Notes: generated by a model from the letters alone, not told the origin. 14,912 nucleotides of DNA from an uncultured Campylobacter sp. (GCA_900539505.1 UQCL01000051.1:1-14912), one strand, 5' to 3'. Positions 6,786-14,865 are shown, numbered from the stretch's first letter. Numbers and translations: made by a program.

Positions 6786-7403
6786 TTGGAAGAGCTACTT
6801 AAAAATTTATTACAAGAATACCACCAATACGCCTATATCGTGCTTTTTGTTTGGTGCATTTTAGAAGGCGAAATCGCGCTGATTTTAGGCGGTATCATGG
6901 CGCACGAGGGGCACATAAATTTGCCGCTAGGTATCTTTGTCGCGGGTCTTGGGGCATTTTGCGGCGATCAGTTTTATTTTTATATCGGTCGCTACAATAA
7001 AAAATATATCAGTAAAAAGCTCGCGGCACAGCGCCGAAAATTTGCGATCGCGCACCTGCTTTTGCAACGCTACGGCTGGCCGATAATTTTAATGCAGCGC
7101 TATATGTATGGCTTCCGCGTCATCATCCCGATGAGTATCGGCATCACTCGCTACAGCGCAAAGAAATTTGCGATTATCAATCTTTTTAGCGCTTGGTGCT
7201 GGTCGGGTGCGACGATGGTTTTAGCGTGGTATTTCGGCGAGGAGATCTGGAGCGGGCTACGGCTAATCGAGCAACACTGGTATTTTGCGATACCTATCAT
7301 AGGCGGAATTTTATATCTATTTTTTAGGCTATTTAAACGTATGGAAAATCACTTTATGAACTCACGAAAGGAACGAGATGAAAGTAAAACTGCTAGATCG
7401 TAA
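6786..7403 (+). CDS. DedA-family inner-membrane protein
   Basis: DedA proteins are multi-pass inner-membrane proteins, some of which flip undecaprenyl phosphate or phosphatidylethanolamine and support envelope integrity. From the TTG at 6786 the protein is 205 residues. The start is supported by AGAGG (6774-6778) 7 bases upstream; an earlier in-frame TTG at 6765 lies inside apt. Family landmarks are LEGEIALILGG near residue 27, GDQFYFYIGRY in the next loop, and the RYMYGFRVIIPMSIGITRY block matching the conserved arginine-containing R-x3-G-x-R-x3-P motif. Several hydrophobic helices follow. The 3' end overlaps pepA by 26 bases. The specific substrate cannot be told from sequence. Confidence 0.9.
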   Translation: MEELLKNLLQEYHQYAYIVLFVWCILEGEIALILGGIMAHEGHINLPLGIFVAGLGAFCGDQFYFYIGRYNKKYISKKLAAQRRKFAIAHLLLQRYGWPIILMQRYMYGFRVIIPMSIGITRYSAKKFAIINLFSAWCWSGATMVLAWYFGEEIWSGLRLIEQHWYFAIPIIGGILYLFFRLFKRMENHFMNSRKERDESKTARS

Positions 7404-8838
7404 AATTAACGAGATAGAGGCGGATTTTGAAGTTATTTTGGTCGTAGATAAAAATTTAAATCACGAATTTATTAAAGACGCGGATAAGTTTGCGCTTTTT
7501 AATTACAAAGGCGAGGGCAATCTGCTGCTTGCCGAGAGCGGACGGCTGTACGTTGGCGTCAAGGCGCTAGAATATGACCGCGTCCGCACAGCACTTGCGA
7601 GCGCATACAACACGCTTAAGGGCTACGCGATCAAAAATTTCAAAATCGCCTTTTATAAATGCGGATGCGACCGCAGAAGCACGATGGCGATGGTCGAGGG
7701 CGTGCTTTTGGGCGGTTATGAGTTTAACAAATACAAAAGCGATAAAAAAAACTCCAGCTTGAATGAAATTTTAATCTCGACGCAGGAGTACGGCGGCAGT
7801 AGCCCCGACGTGCAAAAGATGAACTACGGCGTGCAGCAGGGCACCGTGATGGCAAACGCCGCAAATTTTGCGCGCGACGGCGTCAATGAGATCCCTGAAA
7901 TTTACACGCCAGAAAAGATGGCGAGCGAGGCTGAAATTTTAACCTCGAACTACGACGACGTGAGCGTTAAAATTTACGACGAGGACTTTTTGCGTGAGCA
8001 GAATATGAATGCGTTTTTGGCGGTCAATCGCTCCAGTGCTCATCCGCCGCGCCTAATTCATCTGATCTATAAACCGCAGCGCTGCCTAAAGCGCGTCGTT
8101 TTCGTGGGCAAAGGGCTTACTTACGACAGCGGCGGGCTAAGTCTGAAGCCGAGCGATTATATGCTTACGATGAAAAGCGACAAAAGCGGCGCGCTTGCTG
8201 CGATGGGTATCATCAAGGGCGCTGCCGAGCTTGAGCTGCCGTTTGAGATACATGCGGTCATCGGCGCTACCGAGAATATGATCGGCGGCGATTCGTATAA
8301 ACCCGACGACGTGCTGCTTAGCCGCAGCGGCGTAAGTATCGAGGTACGAAATACCGATGCGGAGGGGCGGCTCGTGCTTGCCGACTGCCTAAGCTACGCG
8401 CAGGATCTTGAGCCTGATCTGCTAATCGATATGGCGACGCTTACCGGTGCTTGCGTCGTGGGGCTTGGCGAATACACGAGCGGCATCATGGGAAACAGCG
8501 AGGAGCTAAAGCGTAAATTTAAAGATCTTAGCGATTGTAGCGGCGAGCTATTTAGCATTTTGGAATTTAATGATTATTTGCGTGAGCTAATCAAAAGCAG
8601 TATCGCAGACGTTTCCAACTGCGCTTCCAGCAGGTACGGCGGCGCGATAACCGCGGGGCTATTTTTAGATAAATTTATAAAGGACGAATATAAAGACAGG
8701 TGGCTGCACCTCGATATCGCGGGGCCCGCGTATCTGGAGAAGGCGTGGGGCTATTACGCCGCGGGCGCGACGGGTGCGGGCGTGAGAGCTAGCCTATACT
8801 TCTTGCAGGCTCTAGCCAAAGAGCTAAAGGACGCGTAA
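7378..8838 (+). CDS. pepA: Leucyl aminopeptidase (M17 family)
   Basis: A 486-residue cytosolic metallo-aminopeptidase that trims N-terminal residues from peptides; family members form hexamers with two metal ions per subunit. The C-terminal catalytic domain shows the metal and catalytic residues: Lys245 and Asp250 in VGKGLTYDSGGLSLKP, Lys257 in the same block, Asp268 in MKSDKSGA, and Asp327, Glu329 and Arg331 in the M17 signature NTDAEGRL (325-332). DMATLTGACVVGLG follows at 351-364. The N-terminal third (about 1-170) is the variable regulatory domain. AAGGA lies 5 bases before the ATG inside the dedA 3' end. The stop abuts the ychF start with no gap. Some PepA homologues also bind DNA; nothing here tests that. 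Confidence 0.96.
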   Translation: MKVKLLDRKINEIEADFEVILVVDKNLNHEFIKDADKFALFNYKGEGNLLLAESGRLYVGVKALEYDRVRTALASAYNTLKGYAIKNFKIAFYKCGCDRRSTMAMVEGVLLGGYEFNKYKSDKKNSSLNEILISTQEYGGSSPDVQKMNYGVQQGTVMANAANFARDGVNEIPEIYTPEKMASEAEILTSNYDDVSVKIYDEDFLREQNMNAFLAVNRSSAHPPRLIHLIYKPQRCLKRVVFVGKGLTYDSGGLSLKPSDYMLTMKSDKSGALAAMGIIKGAAELELPFEIHAVIGATENMIGGDSYKPDDVLLSRSGVSIEVRNTDAEGRLVLADCLSYAQDLEPDLLIDMATLTGACVVGLGEYTSGIMGNSEELKRKFKDLSDCSGELFSILEFNDYLRELIKSSIADVSNCASSRYGGAITAGLFLDKFIKDEYKDRWLHLDIAGPAYLEKAWGYYAAGATGAGVRASLYFLQALAKELKDA

Positions 8839-9942
8839 ATGGGGCTTTCAGTAGGGATCGTAGGGCTTCCGAACGTCGGTAAATCCACTACCTTTAACGC
8901 ACTTAGCGGCGCGCAAAACGCGCAGGCGCAGAACTATCCATTCTGCACGATTGAGCCTAATAAAGCGGTCGTGCCCGTGCCCGATGCCAGATTAGGGAAG
9001 CTGGCGGAGATCGTTAAGCCCGGTCGCATCGTGCATTCGACCATCGAGTTTGTAGATATCGCGGGCCTCGTGCGCGGAGCTAGCAAAGGCGAGGGGCTGG
9101 GGAATAAATTTCTTTCAAATATCCGCGAGTGCGAGATCATCCTTCATATCGTGCGTTGCTTCGAAAGCGGCGACATAACCCACGTCGAAGGCTGCGTCGA
9201 TCCTATCCGCGATATCGAGATCATCGAAACTGAGCTTATTTTAGCGGACATCGAGCAGCTTAGCCGCAAGATCGAGCGCCTCGGTAAGGAAGCCAAAGCA
9301 AATCAAAAGGGCGCTAAAGAGGCGCTAGCCGTGGCAAACGAGCTTTTAGCACATCTAAACGACGGCAAGCCCGCTTCAAATTTTGCGCTCAAAGAGGATG
9401 AAAGCTACATCGCTTTAAATCGCGAGCTGCGCCTGCTTAGCGCCAAAGATGTAATCTACGGCGCCAATGTGGACGAAGACGGCATCTCGCAGGATAACGA
9501 ATATGTCGCGCGCGTAAGAGAATACGCAAACGCCCGCGGCGCCGAGGTGATCAAGCTCTGCGCCAAGATCGAAGAGGAGCTCATAGGGCTAAGCGACGAG
9601 GAGACACACGAGATGCTGCAGAGCCTAGGCGCACAGCAAAGCGGGCTGGAGCTCATCATCAAGCGCTCCTTCGCAAAGCTCAGCCTCATCAGCTACTTTA
9701 CCGCCGGCGAGATGGAGGTGCGCGCGTGGACGATCACGAAGGGCTGGAAGGCTCCGAAGGCCGCGAGCGTGATCCACAACGACTTTGAGCGCGGATTTAT
9801 CAGAGCCGAGGTGATCGGATTTGATGATTTCATCGCGTGCGGCGGCGAGGGTAGGGCGAAAGAAGCGGGCAAAATGCGCCTTGAGGGCAAGGACTACGTC
9901 GTGCAAGACGGCGACGTAATGCACTTTAGATTTAATGTTTAA
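8839..9942 (+). CDS. ychF: Redox-regulated ATPase YchF (OLA1-type)
   Basis: An Obg-family P-loop ATPase of 367 residues that associates with ribosomes and is linked to oxidative-stress and translation-start control. The G1 motif is GLPNVGKST (9-17) and G3 is DIAG (73-76). The G4 position carries NVDE (210-213) instead of NKxD, the substitution that gives YchF/OLA1 its preference for ATP over GTP. A helical domain (about 125-200) and a C-terminal TGS domain (about 283-366) complete the family layout. Its ATG follows the pepA stop directly (TAA-ATG). It is the last gene of the run begun by folD. No strong terminator is evident just after it; an A/T hairpin occurs at 10011-10041. Confidence 0.96.
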   Translation: MGLSVGIVGLPNVGKSTTFNALSGAQNAQAQNYPFCTIEPNKAVVPVPDARLGKLAEIVKPGRIVHSTIEFVDIAGLVRGASKGEGLGNKFLSNIRECEIILHIVRCFESGDITHVEGCVDPIRDIEIIETELILADIEQLSRKIERLGKEAKANQKGAKEALAVANELLAHLNDGKPASNFALKEDESYIALNRELRLLSAKDVIYGANVDEDGISQDNEYVARVREYANARGAEVIKLCAKIEEELIGLSDEETHEMLQSLGAQQSGLELIIKRSFAKLSLISYFTAGEMEVRAWTITKGWKAPKAASVIHNDFERGFIRAEVIGFDDFIACGGEGRAKEAGKMRLEGKDYVVQDGDVMHFRFNV

Positions 9943-10292
9943 ATTTGCGCTGCATTCGAGCGAAATTTAAAATTTACATAGTTTTAATTTGTGCCGAATT
10001 TGCACATCCGATTCAAATTTTTAAATTTGCGAAATTTGAATTTCTATGGCGTGTGAGAATTCGGAAATTTAAAATTTTAGTTGAAAGCAGCGATTTAAAA
10101 TTTTGAAATTTTATAGAAAATCCCCGGGATCGAATGTATGCTCGGGTTTGGCTCGATTTTAAAATTATATAAAATTTAACTCGCGCAGGACGGAACTTTA
10201 AACATTATCGTAAGTAAGCTCAACTTTACAATTCTATGCATTTTAATCCGCCGTACCTTTCGGTGGGCGAATTTCGCGCACGGACTATAGAT
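9943..10292. other. A/T-rich intergenic region
   Basis: About 350 bases between the end of the housekeeping run and the pseudogene. It holds repeated AAATTTAAAATTT-type elements (9961-9976, 10015-10040, 10066-10080 and 10090-10113) and one hairpin (10011-10041). I see no coding sequence and no clear promoter. Confidence 0.5.
10011..10041 (+). terminator. Possible terminator or A/T hairpin after ychF
   Basis: ATTCAAATTT (10011-10020) and AAATTTGAAT (10032-10041) form a perfect 10-base stem with an 11-base loop, 68 bases after the ychF stop. The stem is weak (A/T only apart from one pair) and only TTCT follows, so it may be one more copy of the local palindrome family rather than a terminator. 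Confidence 0.3.
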
Positions 10293-10767
10293 ATGAACCT
10301 TCTGCCAAAATCTGAAGCTAAAAGCAAAATCACGGGCAGAATCGAAAATTTGAGCGTCCAGACATTGCGAAAAGTATCGACACATTCGTGCTTTTTGAGA
10401 TTAAGGGTGTACGTTTTCGCATACGCTGTGAAGCCTTTAATTCTAAACGAGAGTGATCACGTGCGCGTACATTTTCGCAAAGATAGGTATTTGGGTGTGC
10501 TTGCGGCTTTAGAAGTACGACCACGCCCAGATGCTTAAGACTTTGCGCTATATGTGCTGTATCGGATATAATTCAGGTGCTGTGTATAGCAATCGCATTT
10601 GGCTTTGTTTTTGCCGTGTTTGCGATACTGTTTGCAATATACTTTGCGTTTGCAAAAAAGGGGCTCGCTCGGTTTTAGCGAATTTCTATGATTGCGTATC
10701 GTTAATATTTATTTTAATGGGACTTCTCGCCTATCTTAACGCGGATGTGCAAAAATTAAAATTTTAG
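10293..10767 (+). pseudogene. Frameshifted paralogue of the downstream membrane-protein gene
   Basis: Translating all three frames recovers, in order, pieces matching the intact gene at 10830-11279. MNLLPKSEAKSKITGRIENL (10293-10352) matches its N-terminus (the IIGKIENL region). FVLFEIKGVRFRIR (from 10385, another frame) matches ITFEVKGIRFFDY. SDHVRVHF (back in the first frame) matches GDIVEVTY. KYDHAQMLKTL (from 10513, third frame) matches KYSNYMRVKQAL. A hydrophobic segment, VLCIAIAFGFVFAVFAIL, and a second one ending in KLKF correspond to the two membrane helices. At least four frame changes are needed, and stops occur at TGA 10454 and TAG 10676. Total length (475 bases) is close to the intact gene's 450. 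It is a decayed tandem copy, not two separate small genes. Confidence 0.75.
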
Positions 10768-10829
10768 CGCGAACGCCACAGAAAGTAGCGCGTATTTTAC
10801 GAAATTTTACCGAAATTTGGAGGAAAATA

Positions 10830-11279
10830 ATGTGGCATTTAAAAAAGAAAGCTTCAAGTGAATTGAAATTTTTCACAATTATCGGCAAGATAGAAAACTT
10901 AGAAACAGACTGGGGGCGAGACGGACTGTATATAACATTTGAGGTAAAAGGAATAAGATTTTTCGACTATCCCGATCAATGGTTTGCTGATAACGGCGAT
11001 ATAGTCGAGGTAACGTATTGTTATCTTTCCCCTGAGTCGCCCAGCATAACGCATATTTCGATTTTAGCTAAGTATTCAAATTATATGAGAGTGAAACAGG
11101 CTCTAGCTATAATTTGGGATTTTATATTAATAGTTTTTTTAATCGTAACGTTTCCCATATGGTTTTACGGCATTAGTAAGTTGTCCATTTTATTATATAT
11201 TGCCTTAGGGTTCTGCATCTTGCAAAGAGCTTGCAAAAAAATCAAAATTTTATATGAAATCGAGAAAAATAGAGGCTAA
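10830..11279 (+). CDS. Unknown protein with soluble N-domain and two membrane helices
   Basis: A 149-residue protein with no family I recognise. Residues 14-80 look like a small beta-rich domain (FFTIIGKIENL, LYITFEVKGIRFF, GDIVEVTY, SITHISIL). Two hydrophobic helices follow (about 91-113 and 117-133), then a basic cytosolic tail rich in Lys, Glu and Ile. GGAGGA (10819-10824) sits 5 bases before the ATG, a good start signal. Codon use is more A/T-rich, with frequent ATA and AGA, than in the pepA-ychF region, hinting at acquired DNA. A decayed copy lies directly upstream, separated by 62 bases. The layout loosely resembles small membrane proteins that carry a beta-domain before a helix pair (DUF3592-like), but I would not assign it. 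Confidence 0.7.
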   Translation: MWHLKKKASSELKFFTIIGKIENLETDWGRDGLYITFEVKGIRFFDYPDQWFADNGDIVEVTYCYLSPESPSITHISILAKYSNYMRVKQALAIIWDFILIVFLIVTFPIWFYGISKLSILLYIALGFCILQRACKKIKILYEIEKNRG

Positions 11280-11301
11280 TTTGTCTTTATTTTTCCGCTT
11301 A

Positions 11302-11451
11302 TTAACGCATAAATAAAAAATCATTTGTCTTAAGCATCGTCTTGTGCGCCTTATCGTAGGTCTCATCCAGCTGCCGTAGTTTTTGCGTGCGGTTGTCAAA
11401 TGTCTTCGGTACTTCTAACTCGTCTTTATTAGGATCATACGGCGAGCAAAT
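11302..11451 (-). pseudogene. Orphan C-terminal fragment of an unidentified protein
   Basis: On the minus strand 49 codons read ICSPYDPNKDELEV, then PKTFDNRTQKLRQLDETYDK, then AHKTMLKTNDFLFMR and a TAA stop. The composition is that of a normal, soluble, partly helical protein, unlike the low-complexity shadow frames around it. An in-frame TAA lies directly before it and no start codon or ribosome binding site is visible, so it looks like the surviving 3' end of a deleted or frameshifted gene. I do not recognise the parent family. It could alternatively be coincidence. Confidence 0.4.
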
Positions 11452-11744
11452 TTAGGCGATATGAAAGTTTGCCTTTGACCTTAGTAAAAAAGGCGTTATC
11501 GATAGAAATGTAAAATTTATACCGCACGGCGGTAGGTTCTGAGCCAAAACCGCATAAACGAAAGCGGCGATATACAAATTTAATGCGCGCGCAAAATGTT
11601 ACCGTTCGGCGAAAATTATATCGCTAAAATTTTATCGAAATGCCAAAAATACGAAGTGATCTTGCTCTTGCGTTGCAAAGGCTCATTGGATATAAATTTA
11701 AAGCGTAAATTGCAAAGCAGGGCTCAATTCGATCAAATCGAGAC

Positions 11745-11779
11745 TTCGATCCAAAATTCGTTTTAAATTTTGGATCGAA
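11745..11779 (-). terminator. Candidate terminator hairpin after the receptor gene
   Basis: TTCGATCCAAAATT (11745-11758) and AATTTTGGATCGAA (11766-11779) form a perfect 14-base stem with a 7-base loop, beginning 13 bases beyond the receptor gene stop. Position fits a minus-strand terminator, but no T-run follows in that direction, so it may act as an RNA-stabilising stem or a factor-dependent site instead. Confidence 0.5.
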
Positions 11780-11792
11780 ACATACCCAAGAC

Positions 11793-14700
11793 CTAAAACG
11801 TTACCTCCCAGTTAAATCTAAAATTTCTGCGCGGCGCGTAAAATCTGCCGATACCAGCACCCGTCGCTTGATCGATCATATTGACCGTTCCAAAAGCCCT
11901 GATCGAGCGCGCGCTATCCCAAGTGATATACTTGGCGTTGGTTAGGTTGTAAACGCCTAGACTAAAGTTAAAATTTTTTTGCGGCTTTGCATAAGCGATA
12001 ACGTCCACTACCGTATAATCACCGCTTCGCCAACCTTTTGTATTATCGGTTACGGGCTCTCCGTTTACTATAGAAGCATCGATATGTCCCCAATACGGAT
12101 CCGTTCTTTCGACTTGGCTTTTCCAATACATATTGTAGGTATCTTTGCGTTTCTTGGCTCCTACGTCGGTGATAAAAAGATCAATGCCATATTTGTCGCC
12201 TGGCGTAGAATAGCCGATATTATAGACGGAAGTAGGCGGTTGGATCGCATTCATAGGCACCTCTTCGCCCCTGCTGCATCCGGAGTTTGAATTATTGGCG
12301 TTTGAGCCGTTGCTGGCGCACGACATTCTGCCCTTTTGTCTGCTATATTTATATCCCAGCCTAAATCCCCCCAGGCTCTCCGATACATCGCCGAGCTCCA
12401 GATGGGTATTTATCTCAAATCCATGCACTTTGGCGCTATCTCGGTTTACGTTTTGATAAAACGGATAGGGTATCTGCTGATCTACGACTTGTAAATTTCC
12501 CAAAAATTCAAGATCGATAAAATTTTTATAATCCGTCTTAAAAACATCGAAAGTTATGCGGCTTCTCTCTCTATAAAAAGTAAGAGCGATCTCTTTCGTC
12601 CTTGCAATTTCTGGTTCTAAAAATATATTAGGACGGATCGAAAAATCAGGATGTTTAAAGGTCATATACGCTTCGTCTGATGTCGGAGCGCGGAAACCTT
12701 TAGAACTTTTTAGCTGTATTCTTATCCAATCCAGCGGATCTAAATTTAGACCTAGTTTATATGAGCCGCTTTTGTATTCCTTCTCTCTTAGCAGGAATTT
12801 TAAATTTTGCTGATAATTTTCCTCTCCATAAGGAGTGTAGTAACCATGTATTCCGTCATAGGGGTTGTAAGGATACGGCACCCATAGACCGGTTATGATG
12901 CCTCTGGGCACTTCGGGATAGCCGGTATATTTCGGTTTATGTTTTACCTTGTCGTAGCGATAGCCAAGATCAAAGCCTACATATTTAGTTATTTGAATTT
13001 CATCCCCGATATAGCTTGCCGTAGTCGTAGTTTGTACCGGGATCAGATAGGTGTTAACTGCCGTAGTATTGCTTCTTAGATTGCCATTCATATGCCAATC
13101 TGGATTTGGCACATTATTTACATTACCGAAAAATATACTATCCCACCATTGTGAATCGCCTGCATAAAACCCGTCTTTGTTCGTCATCGATTTATCGGTC
13201 TTATCTAAAAGTCCGCCGTATGATATGGAATTATCGATGATATTAAATAGGCTAAGCTCTTTCTCAAAATCCAAATTTAATTGTTGCGTTTCGGTATCCA
13301 GCGTCCTATCGGTATATTGTATGGAATTATAGCCGTCCGTTCCTGGAGTTAAAAAAGATAATTTATGGTATTTTGTTCCATCATCTGCATCGCTAGAATC
13401 TCTTTTTATGGTTCCGTAAGTTCTTCCGTCGGGAAGAGTATGTTTTTCCAGCTCTCTTTCTACGAGTTCATAATTATAATTCCAAGTATTCCCATCGTAT
13501 GTTTCTTTTAATACTTTAAATTTTTTATTGCAATCTATTTTGGAGCAATCTACATAAGTTGAATGATAAACATCTCCCCACATGTCAATTGCGGATCCAA
13601 GATGTGCTTTATAATCGTCGTTAAGCCTAAGCACATTACCCGAGCCATCTCTTACGATATAAGCTTCCTCCGCTACATCCCCGGGATCGACGCTTATAGG
13701 TCTATTATTTTTATCTACTAGATTATGCGTACCGGAGCTCGAGTCTAAATGCATTCCCGATGGATTTTGTGTTTGCTGGCAGGCGCTTCCTTGGCAGCCC
13801 TCTCTGTTTATCGCGCGGTTTTTAATACTTTGCTTTGAGTATGAAATTTTAACGTGATCCCAAAACGGCGTTTCGCTGAAATTTTCGTAAGCAAACTGCA
13901 CATTTTTTCTATCGGAGCTATCGTGGTTTGTTCTATTTCCATATCGTTCCGAAGCATCCGGACGGCTACCCATTCTTAACGTATAAGATAGATCCTCGCC
14001 GTCGGAATTTTGCTTCGAGTCATCTATCGCGACCGAAAATCTATTCTCATCGCCCGGCTGAAATCCCACCTTTACGAGCGTACTTTTTTTGGTTATGGTG
14101 TATGGATCTGCCTTTTCGCGAGTTTTACCTATATGAAGTTTGTCCTCTTTACTATCATATATGTCGTAGAAATAGTTTTTTCTTTCATGACCGTGTCTAT
14201 CGGTGTTTATAACCAAAAGATCAAACCAGCCGTACCTAGCTGCGCCGGTGAAGGAGTGGAAATTTTGACTATCGACGCTTTGATAGCCCTGTTTAAAGCC
14301 GAAATGATAGTTCTTTTCCGTCAAGAAATCCCTAGCGTCTTTGGTTTCAAACATTACCGATCCGCCGAGTGCACCGCTTCCCGCTTTTATGGAGTCGGCT
14401 CCTTTGGTGATATTGGCTGTTTTGACGTTTTCCATCTCTACGCCGTTTCTTGTGTTGTTAAAATTTCCATACCCCTCAAAGAGGTCTTTAAAGCCCTGCG
14501 AGCTTAGAGTCTCCGCTTGACGAAGCCCGTCCACCGTGATAGCCACGCGGTTTTCGTCCACGCCGCGAACGGCGTATCCGCTAGCGCCGAATCTGCCCGT
14601 CTCGACCGCTGTGATACCCGTTTGGTATCGCACCAAGTCTCTGCTATCGGTGATCTGCTGCTTCTTGATAGTCTGCGCGGTGGTTTTTGTTTCGCCGACC

Positions 14701-14843
14701 TTTTGCTCGGCTACGCTTTGCGAATCGACATTGCCGGTTACCTGGATAGTTCCTAATTCTTGTGAGTTGGTCGGCTCTTCCGCGTAAAGCGAGCCATAAA
14801 AGAGCAGCGAGGCATAGAGAGAGAGAGAGAATCTTCTAAACAT
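11793..14843 (-). CDS. TonB-dependent outer-membrane receptor, haemoglobin/transferrin/lactoferrin type
   Basis: A 1016-residue outer-membrane receptor for TonB-energised uptake of iron or haem from host proteins. A signal peptide (1-21, cut after SLYA) is followed by a TonB box-like GTIQVTG (31-37). The plug domain (about 48-172) contains RGVDENRVAITVDGLRQAE (93-111) and AGSGALGGSVMFETKD (154-169), both typical of the HpuB/HmbR/TbpA group. A 22-strand-type barrel follows, ending in the assembly signal WEVTF with terminal Phe. Three Cys pairs in predicted extracellular loops (350/355, 433/438 and 842/856) probably form disulfides. The ATG has AAGGA 7 bases upstream. A 7.5-unit TC repeat lies in codons 5-10. 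From memory, C. jejuni CtuA is a member of this broad group; the actual ligand cannot be told. The promoter and any Fur site lie beyond the contig end. Confidence 0.92.
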   Translation of the reverse strand: MFRRFSLSLYASLLFYGSLYAEEPTNSQELGTIQVTGNVDSQSVAEQKVGETKTTAQTIKKQQITDSRDLVRYQTGITAVETGRFGASGYAVRGVDENRVAITVDGLRQAETLSSQGFKDLFEGYGNFNNTRNGVEMENVKTANITKGADSIKAGSGALGGSVMFETKDARDFLTEKNYHFGFKQGYQSVDSQNFHSFTGAARYGWFDLLVINTDRHGHERKNYFYDIYDSKEDKLHIGKTREKADPYTITKKSTLVKVGFQPGDENRFSVAIDDSKQNSDGEDLSYTLRMGSRPDASERYGNRTNHDSSDRKNVQFAYENFSETPFWDHVKISYSKQSIKNRAINREGCQGSACQQTQNPSGMHLDSSSGTHNLVDKNNRPISVDPGDVAEEAYIVRDGSGNVLRLNDDYKAHLGSAIDMWGDVYHSTYVDCSKIDCNKKFKVLKETYDGNTWNYNYELVERELEKHTLPDGRTYGTIKRDSSDADDGTKYHKLSFLTPGTDGYNSIQYTDRTLDTETQQLNLDFEKELSLFNIIDNSISYGGLLDKTDKSMTNKDGFYAGDSQWWDSIFFGNVNNVPNPDWHMNGNLRSNTTAVNTYLIPVQTTTTASYIGDEIQITKYVGFDLGYRYDKVKHKPKYTGYPEVPRGIITGLWVPYPYNPYDGIHGYYTPYGEENYQQNLKFLLREKEYKSGSYKLGLNLDPLDWIRIQLKSSKGFRAPTSDEAYMTFKHPDFSIRPNIFLEPEIARTKEIALTFYRERSRITFDVFKTDYKNFIDLEFLGNLQVVDQQIPYPFYQNVNRDSAKVHGFEINTHLELGDVSESLGGFRLGYKYSRQKGRMSCASNGSNANNSNSGCSRGEEVPMNAIQPPTSVYNIGYSTPGDKYGIDLFITDVGAKKRKDTYNMYWKSQVERTDPYWGHIDASIVNGEPVTDNTKGWRSGDYTVVDVIAYAKPQKNFNFSLGVYNLTNAKYITWDSARSIRAFGTVNMIDQATGAGIGRFYAPRRNFRFNWEVTF
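14816..14830 (-). repeat. Dinucleotide TC tract in receptor signal-peptide codons
   Basis: On the coding strand there are 7.5 uninterrupted TC units (15 bases), encoding the Ser-Leu-Ser-Leu part of the signal peptide. As read here the tract keeps the frame open. Loss of one unit brings a stop after 65 codons, and gain of one unit a stop after 30 codons. This is the arrangement of slipped-strand phase-variable genes. Confidence 0.75.
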
Positions 14844-14865
14844 TCATATTTCCTTACTTAATGAT

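Larger units (their letters stand above)
11280..11792. other. Intergenic region with gene debris
   Basis: About 510 bases between convergent genes. It holds an orphan minus-strand C-terminal coding fragment (11302-11451) and a strong hairpin just beyond the receptor gene stop (11745-11779). A minus-strand open frame of about 60 codons just upstream of the fragment (to about 11640) has no start or ribosome binding site and is not called. Confidence 0.5.

Noticed and set aside
10236..10538. A separate 100-codon plus-strand gene
   Set aside because: It is a patchwork: parts align with the downstream 149-residue protein and the gaps are filled by other frames, so it belongs to one frameshifted pseudogene.
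10531..10767. A separate 78-codon plus-strand gene rich in Cys
   Set aside because: The better match to the paralogue's first membrane helix lies in a different frame (10577-10675). This frame covers only the KYDHAQM piece and the last segment of the decayed copy.
11459..11640. A minus-strand open stretch of about 60 codons beside the orphan fragment
   Set aside because: It has no start codon with a ribosome binding site, is rich in Arg, Phe and Tyr from A/T-rich codons, and ends in a different frame from the fragment; I cannot tell it from chance.
13928..14507. Plus-strand open frames opposite the receptor gene
   Set aside because: They are antisense shadows of a clearly coding minus-strand gene, without ribosome binding sites or domains.
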